Of a stretch of DNA of 64,000 nt, positions 8,887 to 16,496 are shown one piece after another. The notes beneath the pieces are model-generated. The model was not told the DNA's origin. It saw only the letters and a list, made by a program, of their open reading frames with translations, and did not search any database. The position numbers were made by a program, and so were the translations under genes. Every line of letters begins with the position of its first letter. Position 1 is the stretch's first letter. Origin of the DNA: Geothrix sp. (GTDB lineage: Bacteria; Acidobacteriota; Holophagae; Holophagales; Holophagaceae); NCBI GenBank assembly GCA_030681515.1, contig JAUXSE010000028.1, positions 62,001 to 126,000 of the forward strand. Direction: 5' to 3'.

Positions 8887-10341
8887 ATGCGACCCACGGA
8901 ATTCGTCCTCCACCTTCCCGAGGGCGGCACCTCGCCGATCTACCTGTGCGTCGCCGCCGCCCTGGGCCGGGCCATCAAGGCTGGCGCCTTGGCCCCGGGG
9001 GATCCCCTTCCGGGCACACGGGCCCTGGCTGATCAACTGGGCGTGAACCGCAAGACGGTGATCGCGGCCTTCGAGGAACTGGAAATCGAAGGCTGGGTGG
9101 AATCCAGGGCCAGCAGCGGCACCTTCGTGGCAGCGCTCGTTCCGGCGTCCTGGCCGGGGCATTGGGATCCGAACCTTCCCCATGAGTCGCCGGATTTTGA
9201 ACTGATGACCCAGCTCACTCCGTTGAGCGAGACAGCCCAGGGAGTGATGGATTTCCGGGACGGCCTTCCCGACCCACGCCTGCTGCCGGTGGACGCCCTT
9301 GCCCAGGCCTACCACAGGGCGTTGCGACGGCGGGAAGGCGCACTGATGCACGTCGGGGAGATCCAGGGCGAGGCGGGCTACCGCCGGGCCATCTCATCCT
9401 GGCTTGGCGAACGTCGAGGCATACTTCTCGGCCCCGAAGGAATACTCTCCACGGGCGGGAGCACCCAGGGCCTGGAACTGCTGGTGCGGGCCTTCGTCAA
9501 AGATGGTGGTGTGGTGGCCATGGAAAGGCCCGGCAGTCCGGCCATGCGGGAGGCCATCCTCCGGACAGGTGTGGAGGTCCTGGGCTTGCCGGTCGATTCC
9601 GGTGGTCTCGTATTGGAATCGCTCGAATCCATCCTTGGAAGGGTTCCCATCCGCCTGCTCTATCTGACACCCCACCACCAGTTCCCAACGGGAGTCACGC
9701 TGGCCCCCGAGCGCCGCGTGCAGCTCATGGATTGGGCTGCTCAACATCGCTTTGTGGTGGTGGAGGATGATGGGGACTTCGAGTTCCATGTCGGGGCCCG
9801 GCCGCCCCTGCCCATGGCCGCTCAGGATCCCAAGGGTAGGGTCATCACCCTGGGATCCTTCAGCCGGCTCCTTGCGCCAGGCCTGAGGCTGGGGTTCATC
9901 GCGGCTCAGCCTGCCCTCGTCGAGAAACTGGCACGCCTCCGTCAGCGGCTGGATCTCTACGGGGACCGGGTGATGGAACGCGCGGTGGGCGATCTCCTGC
10001 GTGGTGGCGAGCTGCCGCGCTTCATCCGGAAAGCGCGACTGGCCTATCAAGCGCGGCGGGAGCATATCCTTGAACGCCTCTCGGCCTGGCCGGGGGCCAG
10101 GTTTGATCGGCATGGAGGTCTGGGGATCTGGATTCAATGGGATGGGGATTGGGGCATGGGCCCTTGGCTGAAAGCCTGCGCGGCCCGCTCCCTGCGCCTT
10201 TCTCCCGGAACGGCCTATGACCCGTCGGGGACCCTGGTGAATGCCCTGAGGCTTGGTTTTGGCGGCCATTCCAAGGTTGAAATCGACCAGGCCCTGGATC
10301 TCATGGAACAACTGGCCCCCTGGCGGCGGGGCGGTGGTTGA
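8887..10341 (+). CDS. MocR/PdxR-type regulator (GntR HTH + aminotransferase-like domain) with altered PLP site
   Basis: This 484-residue protein has an N-terminal GntR winged helix-turn-helix (about 15-82; LPGTRALADQLGVNRKTV) joined to a fold-type-I aminotransferase domain (about 120-480), the MocR architecture. The start at 8887 fits the family N-terminus, though no strong ribosome site precedes it. Three PLP-pocket positions are changed: the motif usually TFSK, with the Schiff-base lysine, reads SFSR (R327); the usual EDDYDSE reads EDDGDFE, losing the tyrosine (G296); and TPSHQFPTG reads TPHHQFPTG. If PLP is bound it cannot form the normal internal aldimine. It is divergent from the propeller lipoprotein gene, and its 3' end overlaps the convergent kinase gene by 41 bp. 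Confidence 0.88.
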   Translation: MRPTEFVLHLPEGGTSPIYLCVAAALGRAIKAGALAPGDPLPGTRALADQLGVNRKTVIAAFEELEIEGWVESRASSGTFVAALVPASWPGHWDPNLPHESPDFELMTQLTPLSETAQGVMDFRDGLPDPRLLPVDALAQAYHRALRRREGALMHVGEIQGEAGYRRAISSWLGERRGILLGPEGILSTGGSTQGLELLVRAFVKDGGVVAMERPGSPAMREAILRTGVEVLGLPVDSGGLVLESLESILGRVPIRLLYLTPHHQFPTGVTLAPERRVQLMDWAAQHRFVVVEDDGDFEFHVGARPPLPMAAQDPKGRVITLGSFSRLLAPGLRLGFIAAQPALVEKLARLRQRLDLYGDRVMERAVGDLLRGGELPRFIRKARLAYQARREHILERLSAWPGARFDRHGGLGIWIQWDGDWGMGPWLKACAARSLRLSPGTAYDPSGTLVNALRLGFGGHSKVEIDQALDLMEQLAPWRRGGG

Positions 10342-12799
10342 GCTGTTCCACCAGATCATCGTAGATCCGCCTTTCAGCCACCTTCATGCGCGGCTCCAGG
10401 GGGTGGAACGCAGCCATCTCCGCCTTCTCCGTTGGAAGGTTGGCGCGATAGCCTGCCCTGGCAAGGGCGACCATGGCCGTCAGCTCGGATTCCGCCGGCT
10501 CGCCCCGCTGAAGGGCTGCCCGCGCCGACAGGGCATGGGCATAGAAGCGGAGCCCCTGGGTGAAGGCAGGGTTCTCTCCCGTTTCCGCGAGGCGTATGAG
10601 CCAGGGCTCACACCGCATTAAATCGGGCCGGGGATCCTTCCCTTGTGCCATGGCATGTCCGGCGCGATTCAAATGGATGCGAACGGCGGTCCCGATGGCC
10701 CATCCGGCCCAGGGGGTGGTCTGGCGCCCGTAGGCCGCCAGATGCGCTTCGGCCGTAGACCAGCAAGGTTCCGGATCTTGCCCACAAGAGGCCCGCCAGA
10801 CCCCGAGGCGCCGCTGGGTTTCTGCGAGGAAACGCAAGGCCCGACCCTCTGGCTGGATCTGATCGAGGATCCGGAAGGCCTCCAGGGATGCCTGGAGGGC
10901 GGATTCAGGGGAGCCTCCCCCTTGTTCCGCGAGGTGGGCCTTCGCGAATCCAAGCAGGCCCTTGGATTCGTAAAGGGCTGGATCGCTGCGGGAGATATCC
11001 AAGGCCATGCCCAGGGTGCGTTCAAAGATATCCACCGCCCGGCCAGCCTGGCCGAAATCCTCTGCTTCCAGGTGGCGCTGGACTTGGCCATCCCAAATCT
11101 CGCAGAGTAGTTTGAGGGTCCAGTGCCGCCAGGGCTCGGGGGGCACGGTCAAAGCGTTGTAGCCGATTCGATAGGCCTCCTCAGTCCGCACCTCCAGCAG
11201 GGCCAGGAGCACACCCACGGAAGCATCCCCGGGCCGTGCCACCGCCACCCGGCGAAGGGCCACCAGGGCCTGAATCTTCCGACTCTCATCACTCATTCCC
11301 GGAGAGGGGCTGGGGTTGAGGAAATAGCGAAGGGCGCGGATAGCTCCCAGTCCTTCATCCAATTCGATGGACTGGAGTCCGGTCCGCTCCGCCCTTTCAA
11401 AGGCTTCGAGAGCAGCATCGTACTCGAAAAGCAGCAGGTGAGCCTTGCCCAGAGCCAGATTGCCTGGCCCTTCAGCGGCGGGGCCAAGGCTTCGGATGGA
11501 AGCATTGAGGTCCGCCATGCGCGCCCGGGTTTGAGCCAGTTCGGAACGGCGGTCATGGAGAGGGGCCATATGGGAGAGGTTGACGAGAGAAACGACCTCT
11601 TGAAGCTCCTGGCCATAGCGAGTGGCCATCGCCGATCGTCGGCGATCCTGCCAGCTGCGAAAAGCCAGCCCTCCCAGGATGACTGCGGCCACTGCGGCGA
11701 CGATAGCGGTAGTGGGGTGACGGCGCGTGAGGAGCCGGCTCAGGTACAGCGGCGTATGCCGCCGCACGGAGAGGGGCTCATGGGCCAGGAACCGGCGGAG
11801 ATCCTGCCCCAAGCTGGCAGCGCTCGCATAGCGGGCCGCGGGGGCTCCGGCCATGGCCTTCTGGGCGATGAAGAGCAGATCCTTCGGGATATCCGGGCCT
11901 GCCGGTACCGATGCTTCTTCTGGGGGCCTGTTCGTGAGCAGCATGAAAAGCATGACTCCAAGGCTGTACACGTCACTGCGTCCGTCCACCTCGGCATCGG
12001 AGCGGAGCTGCTCCGGGCTGGCGAAAGGCAGGGTTCCCAGGCCTCGGGGGCGCATTCCCTGGCCTGATCGCAGGCCCAGGCCGAAATCGGCCACCAGCGC
12101 CCGCCACTCCCCCTCTGGCCCACGCTCCAGGAGAATATTCGCGGGCTTGAGATCGAGGTGTACAAGGCCTTCCTGGTGTACAGCGGCGATACCCTCGCTG
12201 ACTTCCGCCAAGAGGCGCACCTTGGTCGCCAGATCCAGGGTGTCCTTGAGCTTTTGGAGGGTTCCACCCTCCACCCAATGCATGGCGAGGAAGGGCTGTC
12301 CTTCGAGGAATCCGAGATCGTGGATGGGCCGGATCGCCGGATGCTTGATCCTGCCCAGATGTCGAGCTTCTTCCTGCAGGCGTCCTTGCTGCACCCTATC
12401 CCAACGGGGAAACTTCAGGGCCACCCAACGCTCCAGCAGGTTGTCCCAGGCCTTGTAGACCCGTCCTTCTCCGCCACTTCCCACCATTTCTACACGGCCA
12501 TACCGGGTCCAATCATGGCGGGGTGCGGGACTGGTTTCATCCCCACCGGGGGAATCGTCTTCAGGCGGGAGGGAAAGGTTCCCAGTGGATGGGTCGTTCT
12601 GGAGCAGCTCCCTCATCAGATCGCGAACCACGGCGGGTTCCAGATCTCCGCGCTCAAGGAACCATTGCACCCGGGGTCCCCAGACCGCAGTATCCACATC
12701 CCCCGGAAGCGCTTCTGCGCTATGAAAGGCCTCTGGCGTCAAGTGCCCCCTGGCCAAGGCCAAGTCGAGCAGGCGGGATTGGAGATCTAGAATATGCAT
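10301..12799 (-). CDS. Membrane Ser/Thr protein kinase with C-terminal helical-repeat domain
   Basis: The 832-residue protein is a Hanks-type kinase. The glycine loop GSGGEGRVY is at 107-115, the ATP lysine in VALKF at 129, the catalytic loop HLDLKPAN at 214-221 and DFG at 238-240; the APE motif reads SPE. The arginine of the usual HRD is leucine, so it is a non-RD kinase, generally not controlled by activation-loop phosphorylation. A single membrane helix lies at about 363-380, followed by some 450 residues of alanine-rich helices resembling TPRs, presumably periplasmic. The start MHILDL at 12799 lies outside the decarboxylase gene; a far longer open frame reading into that gene is spurious. 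It stands alone, with no adjacent phosphatase. Confidence 0.9.
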   Translation of the reverse strand: MHILDLQSRLLDLALARGHLTPEAFHSAEALPGDVDTAVWGPRVQWFLERGDLEPAVVRDLMRELLQNDPSTGNLSLPPEDDSPGGDETSPAPRHDWTRYGRVEMVGSGGEGRVYKAWDNLLERWVALKFPRWDRVQQGRLQEEARHLGRIKHPAIRPIHDLGFLEGQPFLAMHWVEGGTLQKLKDTLDLATKVRLLAEVSEGIAAVHQEGLVHLDLKPANILLERGPEGEWRALVADFGLGLRSGQGMRPRGLGTLPFASPEQLRSDAEVDGRSDVYSLGVMLFMLLTNRPPEEASVPAGPDIPKDLLFIAQKAMAGAPAARYASAASLGQDLRRFLAHEPLSVRRHTPLYLSRLLTRRHPTTAIVAAVAAVILGGLAFRSWQDRRRSAMATRYGQELQEVVSLVNLSHMAPLHDRRSELAQTRARMADLNASIRSLGPAAEGPGNLALGKAHLLLFEYDAALEAFERAERTGLQSIELDEGLGAIRALRYFLNPSPSPGMSDESRKIQALVALRRVAVARPGDASVGVLLALLEVRTEEAYRIGYNALTVPPEPWRHWTLKLLCEIWDGQVQRHLEAEDFGQAGRAVDIFERTLGMALDISRSDPALYESKGLLGFAKAHLAEQGGGSPESALQASLEAFRILDQIQPEGRALRFLAETQRRLGVWRASCGQDPEPCWSTAEAHLAAYGRQTTPWAGWAIGTAVRIHLNRAGHAMAQGKDPRPDLMRCEPWLIRLAETGENPAFTQGLRFYAHALSARAALQRGEPAESELTAMVALARAGYRANLPTEKAEMAAFHPLEPRMKVAERRIYDDLVEQLNHRPAARGPVVP

Positions 12800-12843
12800 G
12801 GGCGAGAGGCTAAGTATTCCAAGCCGTTCGGATCGTGTTGAAC

Positions 12844-14259
12844 CTAAGGGGCGTCTGCGGCCGCGTTCAGCGCCGCCCACAGCGCCTCGACATGGTGTCG
12901 CTCGGTGGTTTCGGCGCCGATGCTCACGCGGAGCATCTGCTTCCCCTTGAGCATGGAGGGCGTCAGGTAGGCTTTGCCGCTGTCGTTGATGCGGCGGGCG
13001 ATATCGAGGTTGTGGGTGGCGAGCTCGGCCTCGTTGAGGCCGAGTTGCGTGTGCCGAAGGCACACGGTTTGTAATGGCACGGGGGCCATGATCTCCCAGT
13101 CGGGCGCCTGGTCTACCTGTTCCTTCAGCCACTGGGCGTTCTCCAGGTCGCGGCGCAGGCGGGCCTGCAGGCCCTCCACGCCCACGTCCATGAGGTAGAA
13201 CCACAGCTTGAGCGCCCGGAAGCGGCGGCCCAGCTGGATGTGCCAGTCGCGGAAGTTGCTCACCTGGCCGTCCTGGGCCGTGCGCAGGTAGCTGGGGTTG
13301 GTGCTCATGACCCGGATGAGGTGCTGGGGATCGCGCACGTAGTAGGCGCTGAGGTCGAAGCCCACGCCCATCCACTTGTGGGGGTTGAACACCAGGCTGT
13401 CGGCCCGTTCCGCGCCCTCCCACATCCAGCGGCATTCCGGCAGCACCATGGCCGTGCCCGCCAGGGCCGCGTCCACGTGCAGCCATAGGCCGTGCTTTTC
13501 GGCCAGGTCCGCCATGGCGCCGACAGGATCCAGCGCCGTGGTGCCCGTGGTGCCCACGGCGGCGACCAGGGCGCAGGGCCGCAGGCCGATTTCCAGATCC
13601 TTCTCGATGGCGGCCTGGAGCAGATCCAGGCGGAGGGCGTGGTGGTCGTCCGTGGGGATGAGGCGGAGGAAGCTGCGGCCGAAGCCCGCCAGCAGCGCGG
13701 CCTTTTCGATGGAGCTGTGGCCCTGGTCCGAGGCGTAGACCACCAGGGGCGACTCGCCGCTCTGGAGTCCTTCCGTGTTCTGGGCGAAGCCGGAAACCTT
13801 CTCCCGGGCGCAGAGCAGGGCGGTGAAGGTGGCGGTGCTGGCGGTGTCGTGGATGACGCCGGTGAAGGCGGGGCTGAGGCCCACCATCTGGCGGAGCCAG
13901 TCCATGACCACTTCCTCCACTTCCGTGGCGGCGGGGCTGGTCTGCCAGCTCATGCCCTGGGCGCCCAAGCCAGAAGAAGCAAGGTCGCCGAGGATTGATG
14001 CGTAACTGGTGTTGCTGGGGAAGTAGGCAAAAAAGGATGGATGATTCCAGTGGGTGATGCCGGGCAGCACATCGCGCTCCAGGGCCGCCAGGGCCTGAGC
14101 CATGCGCCCCCCGTGTTGCGGTGGATGGTCCGGGAAGGCGGCCCGGATCTCACCGGGCTTGGCTTGGCTCATCACGGGGAGGCGCTCCAGACCTTCGCGG
14201 TAGTCCGCGATCCAGTCCACGAGCTGGTAACCGAGGCGGCGGAAGTCGTTGTGGTCCAT
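12844..14259 (-). CDS. Aromatic-L-amino-acid decarboxylase family (group II PLP decarboxylase)
   Basis: This 471-residue enzyme has group II decarboxylase hallmarks: an N-terminal FRRLGYQLVDWIADY, HDTAST at 137-142, the ring-stacking histidine H181, HVDAALAG at 261-268 with D263 facing the pyridine nitrogen, and the Schiff-base lysine K295 in NPHKW. It probably decarboxylates tryptophan, tyrosine, DOPA or a related amino acid in the cytoplasm. I chose the ATG at 14259, which matches the family N-terminus; an ATG at 14268 is equally possible, and the frame up to 14364 is not supported. Its upstream region abuts the toxin-antitoxin operator, from which it diverges. Confidence 0.92.
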   Translation of the reverse strand: MDHNDFRRLGYQLVDWIADYREGLERLPVMSQAKPGEIRAAFPDHPPQHGGRMAQALAALERDVLPGITHWNHPSFFAYFPSNTSYASILGDLASSGLGAQGMSWQTSPAATEVEEVVMDWLRQMVGLSPAFTGVIHDTASTATFTALLCAREKVSGFAQNTEGLQSGESPLVVYASDQGHSSIEKAALLAGFGRSFLRLIPTDDHHALRLDLLQAAIEKDLEIGLRPCALVAAVGTTGTTALDPVGAMADLAEKHGLWLHVDAALAGTAMVLPECRWMWEGAERADSLVFNPHKWMGVGFDLSAYYVRDPQHLIRVMSTNPSYLRTAQDGQVSNFRDWHIQLGRRFRALKLWFYLMDVGVEGLQARLRRDLENAQWLKEQVDQAPDWEIMAPVPLQTVCLRHTQLGLNEAELATHNLDIARRINDSGKAYLTPSMLKGKQMLRVSIGAETTERHHVEALWAALNAAADAP

Positions 14260-14353
14260 GCCGACCATTGTGCCGGAACCAGATCGCTGCGCGATCTGGT
14301 TGTGTGAAAAGCGGTAGGGAGGCCTCATCCCTCTCCGGGGCTTGCTTTCTGAC

Positions 14354-14378
14354 TTTGAAATCATAAAATGATTTCAAA
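14354..14378. promoter_or_regulatory. Perfect inverted-repeat operator upstream of the toxin-antitoxin pair
   Basis: TTTGAAATCAT at 14354-14364 and its exact complement ATGATTTCAAA at 14368-14378 are separated by AAA. This 25-bp palindrome ends just before the antitoxin ribosome site, where ribbon-helix-helix antitoxins usually bind to repress their own operon. Confidence 0.75.
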
Positions 14379-14388
14379 GGGAGGATTC

Positions 14389-14655
14389 ATGTTCAGCACC
14401 ACGCTCCGTCTTGACGACGACCTGGGGCGCTTCCTGCGGGAGGCGGCGGAGGCTCATGCCATGAGCGTGAACGGATGGGTGGCGGAATTGTTGAGGCGAG
14501 AGCGGGTGGCCGCGGCCCGGCGGAAGCTGGCCGGGGACTGGGCGGCCTACGGGAAGGACGCCGAGGCCCAGGATGTGGCCTATGCCTTCCCGGCTCAGGC
14601 CGAAGTGGCCGCAGAGCCCCGCCGGCGAAGCTACAAGTCGCGGAAGGCGAAATGA
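14389..14655 (+). CDS. mazE: Ribbon-helix-helix antitoxin (MazE-like)
   Basis: The 88-residue protein opens with a ribbon strand (FSTTLRLDD) and two helices typical of ribbon-helix-helix DNA-binding antitoxins, then a basic flexible tail that would wrap the toxin. The ATG at 14389 has GGGAGGA four bases upstream and is preferred over the ATG at 14368, which lies inside the operator palindrome. Its TGA stop overlaps the toxin start (ATGA), the usual arrangement for toxin-antitoxin pairs. The symbol is given by role, not by close resemblance to E. coli MazE. Confidence 0.82.
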   Translation: MFSTTLRLDDDLGRFLREAAEAHAMSVNGWVAELLRRERVAAARRKLAGDWAAYGKDAEAQDVAYAFPAQAEVAAEPRRRSYKSRKAK

Positions 14656-15011
14656 CCAGCGATCTTCCGAAGTGCAGCCGGGGCGAGATCTGGCTGCTGG
14701 ACTGGAATCCGCGGCGGGGCTCGGAGCAGGGTGGCTTCCGGCCCGGCATCATCCTCCAGTCCGATCTCGGCAACCATGCCGAGGGTGCCCGCACCACCGT
14801 GGTGGTCCCGCTCACGACGCAGGGTCGCGCCTATGCCTTCTACGTCCCGATCCCGAAGGGGAAGGAGAATGGCCTACCCACGGATTCCTGGGCCAACACC
14901 ACCCAGGTCTTCACCGTGGACAAGTCGCGGCTCGCCAAGCGTCTCGGCAAGGCCACGCCAAGCCAGATGAAGGCTTTGGCCCTGGCCATTCAGGCGGTTC
15001 TTGATTTCTAG
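14652..15011 (+). CDS. mazF: MazF/PemK-type mRNA interferase toxin
   Basis: The 119-residue protein shows the MazF/PemK pattern: RGEIWLLDWNPRRGSEQGGFRP at the N-terminus, TTVVVPLTTQ in the centre and the conserved QVFTVDKSRL strand. MazF-family toxins cleave mRNA at short sequences when the antitoxin is degraded. It overlaps the antitoxin by four bases. A hairpin spans its stop codon and the stop of the convergent carbonic anhydrase gene. Confidence 0.92.
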   Translation: MTSDLPKCSRGEIWLLDWNPRRGSEQGGFRPGIILQSDLGNHAEGARTTVVVPLTTQGRAYAFYVPIPKGKENGLPTDSWANTTQVFTVDKSRLAKRLGKATPSQMKALALAIQAVLDF

Positions 15012-15035
15012 CAAAAGCGCGCAGCGATTTTGCTA
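15009..15035. terminator. Bidirectional terminator hairpin
   Basis: TAGCAAAA at 15009-15016 and TTTTGCTA at 15028-15035 form a perfect 8-bp stem that contains both stop codons of the convergent mazF and carbonic anhydrase genes. A-rich and T-rich arms make it usable in both directions. Confidence 0.6.
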
Positions 15036-15782
15036 GTGGTGCGCCTGCGGCGCGGGCATCACCGAAATGGGCTTGAAGAACTGCACCTTCCCGCTGGCCA
15101 GGTTGTAGACGGCGGGCACCACCCAGAGCTTCCCGGCGACGGTGAGGTCGCGCAGCAGGGTGGAGCGGTCGAGCATGGCCTGGGCCTGGCGGCGGGCATT
15201 GGCCTCTTCCAGGCGGGCTCCGTGGGCCTTGGCGTCCTCGTTGGGAGCCTGGGGCGTGCTTTCCAGCAGGCCCGCCATGCCGGCCTGAAGGGACCAGAGG
15301 TTCCCCGGCAGGGGTTGGCCATGGGCCTCGCGCACGGCCTTCACGGCGCCGCAGCTGGAATGGCCCATGAGGACGACGAGCTTGGACCCCAGGTGCTCGA
15401 CGGCATACTCCACCGAGGCGATGCCCTGCGTGTCTGGAGCGTTGCCAGCCTCGCGGATGGTGAAGAGGCGGCCCGCCTCCTGATCGAAGAGCAGGGCATC
15501 GGGCACGCGGCTGTCCGAGCAGGTGATGACCACCGCAAAGGGGGCCTGTCCACCCGTGAGGGCGGCCCGCATGGCGGCGTCGTGTCCGGTGTCGAGGGTG
15601 CGGACCCGCTTTCCAGCCACGAAGCGGGCGTTGCCCGCACCGAGCTCGGTGAGGGCCGCGCCGGGGCTATTGGGCATATCCGCCGCATGGGCGGGAGCCT
15701 TGGCCTTGGCGGGCTGGGCCGGATGCTCCTCGGCCCCGAGGGCGAGGGCGGTCGCGAGGATCAGGATGGGCACGAGGCGCAT
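15033..15782 (-). CDS. Periplasmic beta-carbonic anhydrase
   Basis: The 249-residue protein interconverts CO2 and bicarbonate. The zinc and active-site motifs are CSDSRV (C88, D90, R92) and GHSSCGA (H141, C144). A signal peptide covers the first 17 or so residues (MRLVPILILATALALGA), so it acts in the periplasm. The ATG at 15782 has AGGAG upstream; the frame extends further but without a better start. It lies downstream of the cytochrome b gene on the same strand, separated by a strong hairpin, so it may be transcribed separately. Confidence 0.93.
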   Translation of the reverse strand: MRLVPILILATALALGAEEHPAQPAKAKAPAHAADMPNSPGAALTELGAGNARFVAGKRVRTLDTGHDAAMRAALTGGQAPFAVVITCSDSRVPDALLFDQEAGRLFTIREAGNAPDTQGIASVEYAVEHLGSKLVVLMGHSSCGAVKAVREAHGQPLPGNLWSLQAGMAGLLESTPQAPNEDAKAHGARLEEANARRQAQAMLDRSTLLRDLTVAGKLWVVPAVYNLASGKVQFFKPISVMPAPQAHH

Positions 15783-15796
15783 GGGAACTCCTGAGA

Positions 15797-15820
15797 GGGG
15801 CCCCCCGGACAGGGGGCCCC
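15797..15820 (-). terminator. GC-rich hairpin between cytochrome b and carbonic anhydrase
   Basis: GGGGCCCCC (15797-15805) and GGGGGCCCC (15812-15820) form a perfect 9-bp stem with a six-base loop. It sits after the cytochrome b stop and directly before the carbonic anhydrase ribosome site. It has no U-run, so it could act as a processing or attenuation hairpin rather than a classic terminator. Confidence 0.45.
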
Positions 15821-15864
15821 TTATCATGGGATGGACTTGCCTCTTTGGACCCAGAAAAGGGCTC

Positions 15865-16488
15865 CTATGCCTCGTCGAAGTACTCATCATCATGAATGTC
15901 TTCCCAGCCCGTGATCATCGCCTTGATGTTGGTCAGGGGCGTATGCCCGGTGGTGGTCAGGTAGACGTGGCCCACGAGGAAGGCCACCAGGCCGAAGGCG
16001 CCAAGGACATGGATGACCGCGATGAACCAGAGGGAGGAAGGGGACCACCCCAGCGCGTGTTGCAGGTTCGGGTAGAAGTAGTACAGGGCGCCCGTGGTGG
16101 CCTGCACGGGGATGATCAGCACCTTGAAGCCCAGGTAGGCCAACCTCTGGAGGGGGTTCAGCTTGGCCATGCGGTGCTTCTTCACGGGGTGGGGCACTCC
16201 CTTGAAGATCCCCGTGAGGTAGAAACCGATCATTTCGCGGAGGAATTTCCGGGTGGGGATGTACTGGCGCCATTCGCCGGTGGTGATGTGCCAGAAGACG
16301 GCGAAGACGATGAGGGTCATCAGGGCCACGGCGAGGACGTTGTGCAGCGAGACGGCCCTCTGGAAACCGAAGAGGTGGATTCCCAGGCCCCGGATCTCGA
16401 ACCCGGTCAGCATCAGCACGATGATCAGCAGGGCCTGGGCCCAGTGCCAGATGCGTTCAAACGTTTCATACAGGACGATGCGTCGCAT
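15865..16488 (-). CDS. Membrane cytochrome b (di-heme, Ni/Fe-hydrogenase or formate dehydrogenase gamma type)
   Basis: The 207-residue protein has four hydrophobic helices with histidines suited to bind two b hemes (WHW near residue 15, H49, H67, and a distal pair in VIHVLGAF and GHVYL). Such subunits pass electrons between the quinone pool and a periplasmic redox partner. Eight bases separate it from the octaheme cytochrome gene upstream, and its ribosome site TAGGAGCC includes that gene's stop codon, so the two are almost certainly co-translated partners. Confidence 0.88.
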   Translation of the reverse strand: MRRIVLYETFERIWHWAQALLIIVLMLTGFEIRGLGIHLFGFQRAVSLHNVLAVALMTLIVFAVFWHITTGEWRQYIPTRKFLREMIGFYLTGIFKGVPHPVKKHRMAKLNPLQRLAYLGFKVLIIPVQATTGALYYFYPNLQHALGWSPSSLWFIAVIHVLGAFGLVAFLVGHVYLTTTGHTPLTNIKAMITGWEDIHDDEYFDEA

Positions 16489-16496
16489 GATGGCTC

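Noticed and set aside
12800-13486. N-terminal extension of the kinase frame by about 229 residues
   Set aside because: It is arginine/proline/glycine-rich and lies inside the decarboxylase gene on the same strand in another frame. The family-like start is at 12799.
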